In this document: in pieces, positions 1-7,711 of the stretch
Position numbering within the stretch: position 1 is the first letter of the stretch
How the letters are laid out: each line of letters opens with the position of its first letter
Assembly: GCA_031550405.1 (NCBI GenBank)
Contig: JAVBOP010000174.1
Coordinates: forward strand, 1-31,897
Length of the DNA stretch: 31,897 nt
Reading direction: 5' to 3'
Source: JAVBOP01 sp031550405
Lineage (GTDB): Bacteria; Bacteroidota; Ignavibacteria; Kapaibacteriales; UBA2268
Notes under the pieces: model-generated
Told to the model about the DNA's origin: nothing
The model's database searches: none
The model's input: only the letters and a program-made list of their open reading frames with translations
Translations under genes and position numbers: made by a program

Positions 1-139
1 AAATGTGGAAGATGTAGCGCATACCGCAAGCGAGCTTGCACGCATGACCGATACGCTAACCGAATTGATATCTCAATTTAAAATAATGGCTAACGGAGCT
101 GGTTATATGCCTGCCCGGTCTGCAAGAGCGCTGAACTAA
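1..139 (+). CDS. Methyl-accepting chemotaxis protein, C-terminal end only (partial)
   Basis: The frame is open from the window edge (first full codon at base 2) to a TAA at 137-139, giving 45 residues. It reads NVEDVAHTASELARMTDTLT followed by ELISQFKI and a short polar tail. This matches the end of chemoreceptor signalling domains, where a run of heptads ends in L..L...FKI. The protein would relay ligand occupancy to CheA/CheW at the membrane. The sensing domain lies outside the window, so the ligand is unknown. A strong terminator follows 41 bases later. The family call is fairly sure from this tail alone; the rest of the gene cannot be judged. Confidence 0.75.
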   Translation, partial: NVEDVAHTASELARMTDTLTELISQFKIMANGAGYMPARSARALN

Positions 140-180
140 AGCCGGCATTATACTATATAACATATAACAAATGTTAAGAG

Positions 181-205
181 GGGCATTAAAAATGCCCTTT
201 TTTTT
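181..205 (+). terminator. Intrinsic terminator after the chemoreceptor gene
   Basis: The arms GGGCATT (181-187) and AATGCCC (191-197) pair perfectly over a 3-base loop and are followed by eight T residues (198-205). It separates the chemoreceptor gene from the cmk promoter region. Confidence 0.88.
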
Positions 206-207
206 AT

Positions 208-215
208 TATATTTG
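208..215 (+). promoter_or_regulatory. Candidate promoter -7 box (TATATTTG) for cmk
   Basis: TATATTTG matches the Bacteroidota -7 consensus TAnnTTTG and sits directly after the terminator, 79 bases before the cmk ATG. No good -33 TTTG lies 19-21 bases upstream, where the terminator stem lies. The same octamer recurs ahead of three other plus-strand genes here. Confidence 0.4.
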
Positions 216-294
216 CATTGCATGTCTGTGCCTGAACAACATGCTATTTGATTATGAAGGATTATGAATATTTTTTAATAAATATAGACGATTT

Positions 295-969
295 ATGAGA
301 ACTGTAATTATTGCTATCGATGGTCCTGCTGGATCTGGAAAAACGACATCTGCCAAAATTATTGCCGAGAAATTGGGCTATATTTATATCGACACCGGCG
401 CTATGTACAGGGCTGTAACCCTTGCATGGCTTGACAGCAGCCTGCCTTTTGCCGATGAAAATTTGCAAAAAATTGTTGATTCCGTAGATATTCGCCTGGA
501 GCTTTCGAGCAATGGGCAGGTAACTATGCTTAATGGCGAGGACGTAAGCGAGCAGATACGCTCGGTGGAGGTCAATCAATACGTTAGTCCTGTGAGTGCC
601 AATGAATATGTCCGTGAAAAGATGGTGGCTTTGCAGCGAAATCTGGCGAAAGACAAGGGATGTGTGATGGATGGGCGCGATATTGGCACGACGGTTTTTC
701 CCAATGCCGATTTGAAATTCTACCTGACGGCTTCGATAGGGGCACGATCGAAAAGGCGGCTTAATGAGTATAAATCTAAAGGAGTTGCCGATTTGACTTA
801 CGACGATGTTGCCGAGCAAATTGTGGCACGCGACAATTTTGACTCCTCTCGACCTGTATCTCCGCTGCGCAAAGCTGACGATGCTATTGAAATAGACACA
901 TCTGACATGACGTTAGAAGAGCAGGCTGATAAAATGTACGAAATAGCTATGCAAGTAATAAATTCTTAA
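295..969 (+). CDS. cmk: Cytidylate kinase
   Basis: This enzyme phosphorylates CMP and dCMP with ATP in the cytoplasm, feeding CTP and dCTP synthesis. The P-loop GPAGSGKT is at residues 10-17, followed by the family's TTSAK, and YIDTGAMYRAVTLA comes soon after as the typical nucleotide-monophosphate-binding start. DGRDIGTTVFP begins at residue 126 and the C-terminal SPL..A.DAIEIDTS segment is present. Its 224 residues are the usual length. The ATG at 295 begins the protein right at the beta-strand before the P-loop, as expected. It probably has its own promoter at 208-215, giving a leader of about 70 bases. The leader carries GATTATGAA twice in close succession. Confidence 0.95.
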   Translation: MRTVIIAIDGPAGSGKTTSAKIIAEKLGYIYIDTGAMYRAVTLAWLDSSLPFADENLQKIVDSVDIRLELSSNGQVTMLNGEDVSEQIRSVEVNQYVSPVSANEYVREKMVALQRNLAKDKGCVMDGRDIGTTVFPNADLKFYLTASIGARSKRRLNEYKSKGVADLTYDDVAEQIVARDNFDSSRPVSPLRKADDAIEIDTSDMTLEEQADKMYEIAMQVINS

Positions 970-1043
970 TATGCTTATGCGCGATTGCATATTGCAGGAA
1001 AGATATTAACTTGTGAACATTATTTTCATGAATTTAAAATACA

Positions 1044-1643
1044 ATGTATAAATTAAACTCAGCACTCATATCGCTTCTAATTTTTTTATCTGTAAATGCT
1101 TCATTTGCTCAAGATAATGGCGCATTTGGTTCTGAAGAAGAGCCTCAGTATCATATAAAAGAGGAAATTAAAAAGCCGGCTTCACGAATCGGTATTGCCT
1201 TAAGTATAGTCGCTACAGATAATAGTATGTTAAAAACAGGCGCCGGCTTTACCATAGCTTCTAATCAAACTTTATCAAATAACCTTTTCTTATCATTAAA
1301 TTTCACATACATTGGCTATTACCAGTATGAAAATTCTTCTTCTGATTGGCGTGGTGATGATATACAAGGTTCGGTAGGCATAAATATGTTTTTTACGCAA
1401 AAACATGTACGACCATACGCAGGTATAGAATTAGGGTGGAGAGGTCGATATGAGCATTGGCTTTTCGGAATGCTCCGTACTGGTTTTTTGCTTTCTCCTA
1501 CAGTAGGAGTCTCATATCCTGTATCACCCAAATTTTCTATAGATGCTAATGCTAAACTTCATGTAGGGTATGATGATTTTTTATATTACACCATTGACTT
1601 TGCAGCAGGTATGAATATTGGTGTATCTTATTTAATTCCATAA
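1044..1643 (+). CDS. Small outer-membrane beta-barrel protein (hypothetical)
   Basis: The 199-residue protein starts with a signal peptide (MYKLNSALISLLIFLSVNAS, then FAQ cleavage around residue 23) and a short acidic stretch. The rest is alternating hydrophobic and polar strands rich in Gly, Tyr and Phe, for example LFLSLNFTYIGYYQYENSSS and PYAGIELGWRGRYEHWLFGM. This is the pattern of an eight-stranded OmpA/OmpX-like barrel in the outer membrane. No enzymatic motif is visible and I cannot name the function. It lies between cmk and thyX in the same orientation, 74 bases after cmk, with no clear promoter or Shine-Dalgarno site of its own. Confidence 0.65.
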   Translation: MYKLNSALISLLIFLSVNASFAQDNGAFGSEEEPQYHIKEEIKKPASRIGIALSIVATDNSMLKTGAGFTIASNQTLSNNLFLSLNFTYIGYYQYENSSSDWRGDDIQGSVGINMFFTQKHVRPYAGIELGWRGRYEHWLFGMLRTGFLLSPTVGVSYPVSPKFSIDANAKLHVGYDDFLYYTIDFAAGMNIGVSYLIP

Positions 1644-1691
1644 GATACGAAAATATAAACAGATGATTTTTTGACTTTTAATAATTTCCCT

Positions 1692-2540
1692 ATGAATGAT
1701 ACAACTAAAGATATAATTAACAAAGAGTATAAATGCCTGAATCACGGTTTTGTCAGGCTTGTGGATATTATGGGCGACGATACCGCTATTGTGCAGGCGG
1801 CTCGAACCTCCTACGGCAAAGGCACGAAATCCGTAAGCGAGGACAGGGGGTTGATACGCTATCTGATGCGAAACCGCCACACTTCGCCTTTTGAAATGGT
1901 CGAGCTTAAGTTTCATGTCAAATTGCCCATATTCGTTGCGCGCCAATGGATTAGGCATCGTACAGCCAGCGTGAATGAGGTCAGCGGTCGTTATTCGGAA
2001 ATGCCGAGCGAGTCCTATATTCCTGAATTGGAAAACATAAAGAAGCAAAGCACCGATAACAAGCAGGGACGCAGCAATGAGGCGTTTTCTCCAGAGTACA
2101 CCGCATATATTCAAAGCAAGCTGAGGAATGCTCAGGCGGCGCAATTCGCGGAATATAGCGAATATCTTGAGGCTGGTGTTGCGCGAGAATTGGCTCGCAT
2201 TAATTTGCCATTATCGACCTACACGGAATGGTATTGGAAGATCGATTTGCATAACTTATTCCATTTTCTAAAATTACGGTTAGACAGACATGCTCAGTAC
2301 GAGATAAGGGTATATGCTGAGGCAATAGCGGATATTGTGAAGCAATGCGTGCCAATAGCCTATGAAGCATTTGAGGACTACCTGTTAAATAGCTTGTATT
2401 TATCTGAATTAGAGCAAAAAGCATTAGCAAGCATATTATTGGACGTAGCAATAGATGAACAAAAATTAATTAATATTGGCTTAAGCAAACGAGAGGCTGC
2501 CGCATTTACGGAAAAAATCAATAATATCGTTATGAAATAA
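1692..2540 (+). CDS. thyX: Flavin-dependent thymidylate synthase ThyX
   Basis: ThyX makes dTMP from dUMP using methylene-tetrahydrofolate and NADPH with FAD, so folate is released as THF rather than DHF. The signature RHRx7S is intact: R88 H89 R90, TASVNEV, S98, followed by GRYSE. The N-terminal part has VQAARTSYGKGTKS and the helix LIRYLMRNRHTSPFEM, both typical. The C-terminal core has ARELARINLPLSTYTEWYW and LRLDRHAQYEIRVYA. At 282 residues it is somewhat longer than the usual 220-250, with an extra C-terminal helical tail of about 45 residues. The frame stays open to a TTG at 1671, but the ATG at 1692 is the better start. No thyA or dihydrofolate reductase gene is nearby. Confidence 0.95.
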   Translation: MNDTTKDIINKEYKCLNHGFVRLVDIMGDDTAIVQAARTSYGKGTKSVSEDRGLIRYLMRNRHTSPFEMVELKFHVKLPIFVARQWIRHRTASVNEVSGRYSEMPSESYIPELENIKKQSTDNKQGRSNEAFSPEYTAYIQSKLRNAQAAQFAEYSEYLEAGVARELARINLPLSTYTEWYWKIDLHNLFHFLKLRLDRHAQYEIRVYAEAIADIVKQCVPIAYEAFEDYLLNSLYLSELEQKALASILLDVAIDEQKLINIGLSKREAAAFTEKINNIVMK

Positions 2541-2545
2541 AAGTA

Positions 2546-2587
2546 TTGATATATTAGCTTTAAATAGTTATATTTGTATTCGAATAC
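2546..2587 (+). promoter_or_regulatory. Candidate promoter with overlapping palindromic operator, upstream of the response regulator
   Basis: TTG at 2546-2548 and TATATTTG at 2569-2576 are 20 bases apart, the best match in the window to the Bacteroidota promoter (TTTG, 19-21 bases, TAnnTTTG). The perfect 12-base palindrome GTATTCGAATAC (2576-2587) starts at the last base of the box and covers the expected transcription start, a place where a repressor would block initiation. The start codon follows at 2700, leaving a leader of about 115 bases. Confidence 0.45.
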
Positions 2588-2699
2588 TGGTTTTGTGGTG
2601 GATGGATTTTTTGCATACACTAAAAATGAATAAAAATTCATAATCAACTTATTAATTACAAACAATTAGCAAAAGAATTACAAAATTAAAAGTAAAAAT

Positions 2700-3173
2700 A
2701 TGAAAAAGCCTTTGATAATGGTTGTTGATGACAACAAAATAACTACCAAACTGTTGCACAGATATCTTGAAGCTAATGGCTATGATGCTATTGAGGCATA
2801 CGATGGTCAGGAATGTATAGAAAAAGTGGATGTTCAACCGCCTGACGCAATCATCCTTGATGTTATGATGCCACGCCTTGATGGTTATCAAACTGTGCAA
2901 AAGCTTAAGGAAAATCCGCAAACAAGGCATATTCCTGTGGTTATAGTTACAGCATTAAATGATGTGCAAAATCAGGTGAAGTCGGTTGAATCAGGAGCTG
3001 ACGATTTCTTGAGCAAGCCGATTGAGGAAAAATTATTTATTGCAAAAGTCAAATTATTATCAGAATTGAAGCTTTCTGCAGATAGAGTCAAAAGTCTTGA
3101 AGTGGCTCTTGGCAAAGCCCTCAAAGGCGAATACAACGGAAAATCATTCGACGAAGTTTGTGCGATTATATAA
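2700..3173 (+). CDS. Single-domain response regulator (CheY/DivK-like receiver)
   Basis: A 157-residue receiver protein with the acidic pair D10/D11, phospho-acceptor D54 in ILDVMMPRLDGYQ, switch residue T84 in VVIVTALND and K106 in FLSKPIEE. All the residues needed for phosphorylation by a histidine kinase are present. Beyond about residue 124 there is no DNA-binding or enzymatic output domain, only a helical tail of about 30 residues. It therefore probably signals by protein-protein contact. No histidine kinase is encoded next to it. The lipoprotein gene downstream begins only 18 bases after its stop, suggesting co-transcription. Family assignment is secure; the partner is unknown. Confidence 0.88.
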   Translation: MKKPLIMVVDDNKITTKLLHRYLEANGYDAIEAYDGQECIEKVDVQPPDAIILDVMMPRLDGYQTVQKLKENPQTRHIPVVIVTALNDVQNQVKSVESGADDFLSKPIEEKLFIAKVKLLSELKLSADRVKSLEVALGKALKGEYNGKSFDEVCAII

Positions 3174-3191
3174 ATGTAGTGGTTATTTTTT

Positions 3192-3818
3192 ATGAAAGTA
3201 ACGAAATATATTATACTGTTTTGCTGCGCCATATCTTTTACTTTGAGCGGATGCAGCACGATAAAAAGTGTCGGTAGTGCTGTAAGCAGTCTTTCATCTG
3301 TAAAGTTTAAACTCGGCACAGTAAATAATTTTAAAATTAACACTGTCAGTATTAGCAATATTAGCAGTGTTAAGGATATTTCTGTGACTGATGCGCTGAA
3401 ATTGACGCAATCGGTTGCCAATAAACAATTTCCCGTTCAATTCACGCTTAATGTTCTGGCAAGCAATCCTAATGCAAGCACAAAAACAACTATTGCGGAT
3501 GCCATCATTAGTAATTTCGAATGGAAATTATTTATTGACGACATAGAAACAATACAAGGCAATGTCAGTTCTCCTGTAAAAATACCTGCGGGCAAAGCTA
3601 CATCGACTATTCCATTAACAATGCAATTGGATTTATATAAGTTTTTTGGCAATAAGGGATATGAAAATCTGATAAATCTCGCACTTGCATTAGGCGGAGC
3701 CTCCGGATCATCTTCAAGACTAAAGCTCAAAGCTAAACCAACAATCACTATTGCAGGCTTACCTATTACCTATCCCAATTATATTACGGTCGTAGACACT
3801 GAATTTCGTGATAAATAA
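3192..3818 (+). CDS. LEA14-like (LEA_2-type) lipoprotein
   Basis: The 208-residue product has a lipoprotein signal peptide ending in the lipobox FTLSG-C, with the acylated Cys at residue 21. The mature part has the LEA14/WHy pattern: KINTVSISNISSVKDISVTD, later a VQFTLNVLASNPN strand (the common 'NPN' motif of these beta-sandwiches), then a strand pair ending VKIPAGKATSTIPLTMQLDL. Homologous bacterial lipoproteins are periplasmic or outer-membrane anchored and have no assigned enzymatic role. It follows the response regulator by 18 bases, probably in the same transcript. The lipoprotein call is sure; the fold call is moderately sure. Confidence 0.72.
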   Translation: MKVTKYIILFCCAISFTLSGCSTIKSVGSAVSSLSSVKFKLGTVNNFKINTVSISNISSVKDISVTDALKLTQSVANKQFPVQFTLNVLASNPNASTKTTIADAIISNFEWKLFIDDIETIQGNVSSPVKIPAGKATSTIPLTMQLDLYKFFGNKGYENLINLALALGGASGSSSRLKLKAKPTITIAGLPITYPNYITVVDTEFRDK

Positions 3819-3877
3819 ATTGAGATTTATGTTTTTCGGCATATCTTGCTTATAATGGCATTATTGATGTAATTTGG

Positions 3878-3885
3878 TATATTTG
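3878..3885 (+). promoter_or_regulatory. Candidate promoter -7 box (TATATTTG) for the CBS-domain gene
   Basis: The octamer lies 81 bases upstream of the TTG start at 3966 in a non-coding stretch. No TTG is found at the -33 spacing, so it rests on the -7 box and the recurrence of the motif. Confidence 0.35.
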
Positions 3886-3965
3886 TAAGAAATATCGTTA
3901 TTTATGCCGTCAAACCAAAGAATTAAATAACGCTATTTTTATTTTCAACTTTTGGAAATTTCATC

Positions 3966-5000
3966 TTGTTTTTCATAATAATCACATTGCTGCTCGTTGT
4001 CGGGCTCGTAACCGCATTCATGAATGGTGCCGTTTCTAACCTGACACAAGATTTTTATAACAACATCATAACCCAGCACCCAAATTCAAAATTATCCAAA
4101 ATCTGGGATAGATACGACGAAACAATACATTCGCTTTTTTTGGTGGAATCATTTTTCGTTCTATCGGCAATGTTTTTATCAGGATTAATTGGAAAAATAA
4201 ACGACTTCAATGCAATTCATATTATATTATTTTCTGTCATTTTAACCTTTAGCGTCGTGCTGACTAATTTAATTTTATATTACTTAGGCAAACGATTCTC
4301 CTCGAAATCCATACTTTCGCTATCACCAATAATATATTACTGCACAGCTTTCCTCATACCATTAGTCCGAAAATTCATGCTGATTTTCATAAAAATTTCA
4401 GGCAAAAAAAATGATGATATTACCATCGAAGAAATTACTGATTTGGTCGAAGAAGCACGGGAAGACGGATCAATAGCCGATGGCGAATACAGATTATTGA
4501 AAAATGTTATGAATTTCAATGATATCCTTGTTTCGGATGTCATGACGCCGCGAACGGTATTATTTTCCTGTAAATCGACAGTTAGCATTGCGGATGCTAT
4601 AAAAATGCCCGAACTTCAAATGTATTCGCGCTTTCCGATTTGGGATGGAGATTCTATTGATGATAAAATTATTGGATATGTTATTACAAAAGAAGTATTT
4701 AGCGCTGCATTGAACGGGAAAATGAATAAAATTTTAAAAGATTTGTCAAGAGAATTGCACTTCATTCCAGAAAATGCAGAACTTGGTAAAGCACTTGATA
4801 CTTTTCTGGCAAAAAAACAGCATCTGTTTCTTGTGGTCGATGAATACGGCGGGATTGAGGGTTTGCTGACGATGGAAGATGTGTTGGAAACCATGCTTGG
4901 CGTGGAAATCATTGATGAAGCCGACAAGGTTGTCGATTTACGCCTGTTAGCCAAATACCGGCGAGAAGCAAGAATCAGAGAAAATTACACCGAAATTTGA
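3966..5000 (+). CDS. DUF21/CNNM transmembrane protein with a CBS pair (HlyC/CorC family, no C-terminal CorC domain)
   Basis: The 344-residue protein begins at TTG 3966. No ATG precedes the first membrane segment and the frame closes at 3924. Hydrophobic segments at about 2-22, 57-76, 84-108 and 115-142 form the DUF21 part. A cytosolic linker (ITDLVEEAREDGSIADGEYR) follows, then CBS 1 starting at DVMTPRTVLFSC (191-202) and CBS 2 at about 264-320 with FLVVDEYGGIEGLLTMEDVL. Relatives (CNNM, CorB/MpfA type) are implicated in Mg2+ or Co2+ transport, with CBS domains sensing ATP-Mg. The usual C-terminal CorC_HlyC domain is absent: the protein stops about 25 residues after CBS 2. Transport is inferred from the family. 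Confidence 0.85.
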   Translation: MFFIIITLLLVVGLVTAFMNGAVSNLTQDFYNNIITQHPNSKLSKIWDRYDETIHSLFLVESFFVLSAMFLSGLIGKINDFNAIHIILFSVILTFSVVLTNLILYYLGKRFSSKSILSLSPIIYYCTAFLIPLVRKFMLIFIKISGKKNDDITIEEITDLVEEAREDGSIADGEYRLLKNVMNFNDILVSDVMTPRTVLFSCKSTVSIADAIKMPELQMYSRFPIWDGDSIDDKIIGYVITKEVFSAALNGKMNKILKDLSRELHFIPENAELGKALDTFLAKKQHLFLVVDEYGGIEGLLTMEDVLETMLGVEIIDEADKVVDLRLLAKYRREARIRENYTEI

Positions 5001-5078
5001 TAAGGAGAACAGCTCATACTGTGAATGCACTTATTTGCTGTGGCTCGGGCAAGTATCGCAATTTATGCTATTTTTTCG

Positions 5079-5086
5079 TATATTTG
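5079..5086 (+). promoter_or_regulatory. Candidate promoter -7 box (TATATTTG) immediately before lspA
   Basis: TATATTTG ends only 6 bases before the lspA ATG at 5093, so a start at the normal distance from this box would give a leaderless or nearly leaderless mRNA. No matching -33 element is evident. Confidence 0.35.
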
Positions 5087-5092
5087 CAAGGT

Positions 5093-5722
5093 ATGAAAAA
5101 TAATTCCAAAATATTTTTTATTGCGTCTGCATGCTTGGTATTGCTTGATCAAGCAACGAAATTAGCAATAAAAGGATTCGATTTCTTAGGCTTTTCTCAC
5201 GAAGGACTGCACTACGGTGAAGTAATCCCCATAATTGGCAGCATAATTCAGCTTACATATATTGAAAATGCAGGTATGGCATTTGGCATTTCTTTTGGCT
5301 GGGGAAAAATATTTTTAAGTATTTTTTCGCTTATCGCTTCTGGGCTAATTGCTTATTATTTATATAAAATAGGTAGTTTAGCCAATAATTTTGTAAAATT
5401 GGCACTTGCATTAGTTTTGGCTGGAGCATTTGGCAATTCTATTGACAGATGCTTTTATGGTATATTTTATGGCACTGCTCCGCTATTTTATGGGCGGGTT
5501 GTTGATTTTATACTGGTTGATATTCCCGACATTCATATCGATTTTCTAAATATACACTACTCTTACTTTCCTGTTTTTAATGTTGCCGACTCATGCGTTA
5601 CGTGTGGAATAATTTTATTAATTTTTTTTCATAATTCTTTGCCTGAATTAAAAAATATCTTTCCAGTAAAAATAAAAGAGAGTAAAATTCCTGACAATAT
5701 CAGGCAAACAAACGAAAATTAA
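5093..5722 (+). CDS. lspA: Lipoprotein signal peptidase (signal peptidase II)
   Basis: LspA cleaves diacylglyceryl-modified prolipoproteins in the inner membrane, just before the acylated Cys. The 209-residue protein has four hydrophobic segments. It shows DQATKLAIK near the N-terminus, TYIENAGMAFGI (the conserved N..G.AFG), GAFGNSIDR (112-119), catalytic D138 in GRVVDFI and catalytic D166 in FNVADSC. There are 19 residues between D118 and D138 where proteobacterial enzymes have 8; longer spacing is typical of Bacteroidota enzymes. The frame extends upstream to 4997, but the N-terminus fits the family only from the ATG at 5093. Its substrates here would include the lipoproteins at 3192 and 27962. 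Confidence 0.95.
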   Translation: MKNNSKIFFIASACLVLLDQATKLAIKGFDFLGFSHEGLHYGEVIPIIGSIIQLTYIENAGMAFGISFGWGKIFLSIFSLIASGLIAYYLYKIGSLANNFVKLALALVLAGAFGNSIDRCFYGIFYGTAPLFYGRVVDFILVDIPDIHIDFLNIHYSYFPVFNVADSCVTCGIILLIFFHNSLPELKNIFPVKIKESKIPDNIRQTNEN

Positions 5723-5851
5723 TCCAACTTGCTGCCATTTTAATACACTTTTGCAATATTTTATCGTAATAGTAACAAACTTTTAGCTAATTTAGTATTA
5801 TTCATTTACTAACCAAATCCAACTCTTAACTATATTGTTGTAAGCATATTT

Positions 5852-7483
5852 ATGAGAAAGCAAAAGCTTGCGGCTGCCATTTTACTGTCTGGTTTATCAT
5901 TAACGCTGATTGCGTGGTACTCGGATTACCAATTCAAGCTGAATCGTGTATTTGAGGTGTATGGCAATGCGGTCAGAGAAATCACCAACAACTATCTCAA
6001 TGATATTCCTGTTGATTCGATATTGAAGAATAGCATTGAGGGAATGCTGGCGAATCTGGATCCCTATGCCGAATTTTTTGGTGAAAATAATGAAAGCGAT
6101 ATAGAACTGATTACTGATGGCAACTACATTGGCTTTGGCTTTACTGTCGGCTTAATCGACAGCATGCTGACTATTGTCAAAATACGGGACAATACTCCGG
6201 CTTTCAATTCTGGCTTGCACGTTGGAGATATAATCTATTCGATAAATGATAATATAGTTATAAATAAGGAAGATATCAAGGAATTTTCTAAGGGCAAAGC
6301 TGGCTCGCTCGCTAATTTGAAAATCCTGCGAGGCAATAAGGATACATTGGATTATGCCATCAAAAGGGCTGCCATTCATTTGCCTTCTGTTACTATTGCC
6401 AAAGTTTTGGATAGCAATATTGCCTACATAAAGATAGAGCGGTTTTCCCGCAAATGTGCAATAGAGTTTATTACTGCGTTCAACAAGCTATATACCGAAA
6501 ACAGACTTAAGGGCTTGATTATAGATGTGCGCGATAACCCCGGCGGAATTTTATCCGAAGCTGTTGGTATTTGCGAGCTATTTGTGCCGAGTGGCTCAAA
6601 AATTGTTTCGACAAAGGGCAAGCACAACAAATATTCATACGACTATTATTCTCACAATGAACCTGTTGATACAACTTTGCCTATCGCCGTGCTGGTTAAT
6701 GGAAACAGTGCAAGTGCAAGTGAAATCCTCGCCGGCGCTATGCAGGACCTTGATAGAGCTATTATCATCGGCAGCACTTCTTTCGGCAAAGGGCTTGTGC
6801 AAATGGTCTTTGAATTGTCGGACAAGCATTCAATGAAGCTTACAACAGCTAAATATTACACTCCTTCAGGCAGATGTATTCAAAAAATAGACTATTCTAA
6901 TGCCGAAAAAACAAGTGTTGATACAGTATTGTTCTATACACATAACGGGCGGGAAGTCTATGAATTAAATGGAATTAAGCCTGATTGCGAAATCCCTGAC
7001 AAAAGCATTAACAATCTGATACCAACTCTGCTAAACGGAATGATATTTTTTCATTATGCGAATATTTTTTGCGAGCAAAATAGCTTAAATCGCTTTGAAT
7101 ACACAATGAATGACAAGATATATAATGACTTTGTTAAATTCACCACAAAGCGTGAAAATTCCCAAAAACTCGCCCCAATAAAAGCGATCATTAATGTAAA
7201 AGCCAACAGCATCTTGTCGAATAAGGCAAAGAGCTCCATCGAAAAGACTGTAGAAGCCATTGAAGAAGACATGAAATTCACTTTGCTAAATAATTTCAAT
7301 GCCAAACAAGACGCCAAAAAGATATTGGATTATGAAATAAAAGCTCGCTTTTACAGCGAAATAGCCGTTTTCGAAGATTTTTATAGAGATGATACTTACA
7401 TATCCAAATCCATAGATTTGTTCTGCAATGGCAAATATAAATCCATGCTTGCCGGTGCTCCACCCACCCAAAATAACAAATAA
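5852..7483 (+). CDS. C-terminal processing protease, S41 family (CtpA/Prc-like)
   Basis: A 543-residue periplasmic serine protease with an N-terminal signal anchor (LAAAILLSGLSLTLIAWYS). The N-helical region includes LANLDPYAEFF. A PDZ domain at about 85-170 (IGFGFTVGLI, FNSGLHVGDIIYSINDN) is followed by the S41 core. The catalytic Ser is the middle Ser of SASASEI (S288) and the general base is K313 in SFGKGLVQ, spaced 25 apart as in E. coli Prc. The substrate-cleft sequence YYTPSGRCIQ is present. About 170 residues beyond the core lack a known motif. Such proteases trim or degrade exported proteins and might act on the surface proteins encoded opposite; that link is only positional. It is convergent with the 7704-11063 gene. 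Confidence 0.9.
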   Translation: MRKQKLAAAILLSGLSLTLIAWYSDYQFKLNRVFEVYGNAVREITNNYLNDIPVDSILKNSIEGMLANLDPYAEFFGENNESDIELITDGNYIGFGFTVGLIDSMLTIVKIRDNTPAFNSGLHVGDIIYSINDNIVINKEDIKEFSKGKAGSLANLKILRGNKDTLDYAIKRAAIHLPSVTIAKVLDSNIAYIKIERFSRKCAIEFITAFNKLYTENRLKGLIIDVRDNPGGILSEAVGICELFVPSGSKIVSTKGKHNKYSYDYYSHNEPVDTTLPIAVLVNGNSASASEILAGAMQDLDRAIIIGSTSFGKGLVQMVFELSDKHSMKLTTAKYYTPSGRCIQKIDYSNAEKTSVDTVLFYTHNGREVYELNGIKPDCEIPDKSINNLIPTLLNGMIFFHYANIFCEQNSLNRFEYTMNDKIYNDFVKFTTKRENSQKLAPIKAIINVKANSILSNKAKSSIEKTVEAIEEDMKFTLLNNFNAKQDAKKILDYEIKARFYSEIAVFEDFYRDDTYISKSIDLFCNGKYKSMLAGAPPTQNNK

Positions 7484-7669
7484 AAGAAGTTCGAGAAAAT
7501 ATCATATTTGGAGTAAAATTGGCGACTGCAAACACAACATTTATAATGTGGATGTCCATGCTGAAAATCATTTTTTACTGCGAGTTTTGAAACATAAACA
7601 AAATATTTTTTTTATACGTAATTTTAAAATAGTGTAACTACATCAAATTTTTACAAACTAAACCATGAA

Positions 7670-7711
7670 AAAACAGCTATTTTAAATATTATACTATATT
7701 TTTCTAATAGC
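7670..7711 (-). terminator. Probable terminator of the surface-protein cluster (minus strand)
   Basis: Outer arms GCTATT (7676-7681) and AATAGC (7706-7711) enclose inner arms AAATAT (7684-7689) and ATATTT (7696-7701). On the minus strand the structure is followed by TGTTTTTTC. It overlaps the stop codon of the 7704-11063 gene by three bases. The stem is AT-rich and weak, hence moderate confidence. Confidence 0.42.

Noticed and set aside
262..819. Long open frame on the minus strand opposite cmk
   Set aside because: It is a shadow of the secure cmk frame: composition is odd, with no start signal and no recognisable motif. The same holds for long antisense frames opposite thyX, the protease and the surface genes.
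1671..1691. TTG start seven codons upstream for thyX
   Set aside because: The ATG at 1692 is a stronger start and the extra residues (MTFNNFP) are not part of the family.
4997..5092. N-terminal extension of lspA from TTG 4997
   Set aside because: The extra 32 residues precede the expected N-terminus, and the promoter box lies inside them.
6525..6836. 103-codon plus-strand frame inside the S41 protease gene
   Set aside because: It overlaps the catalytic core in another frame and shows no motif; it is a chance frame.
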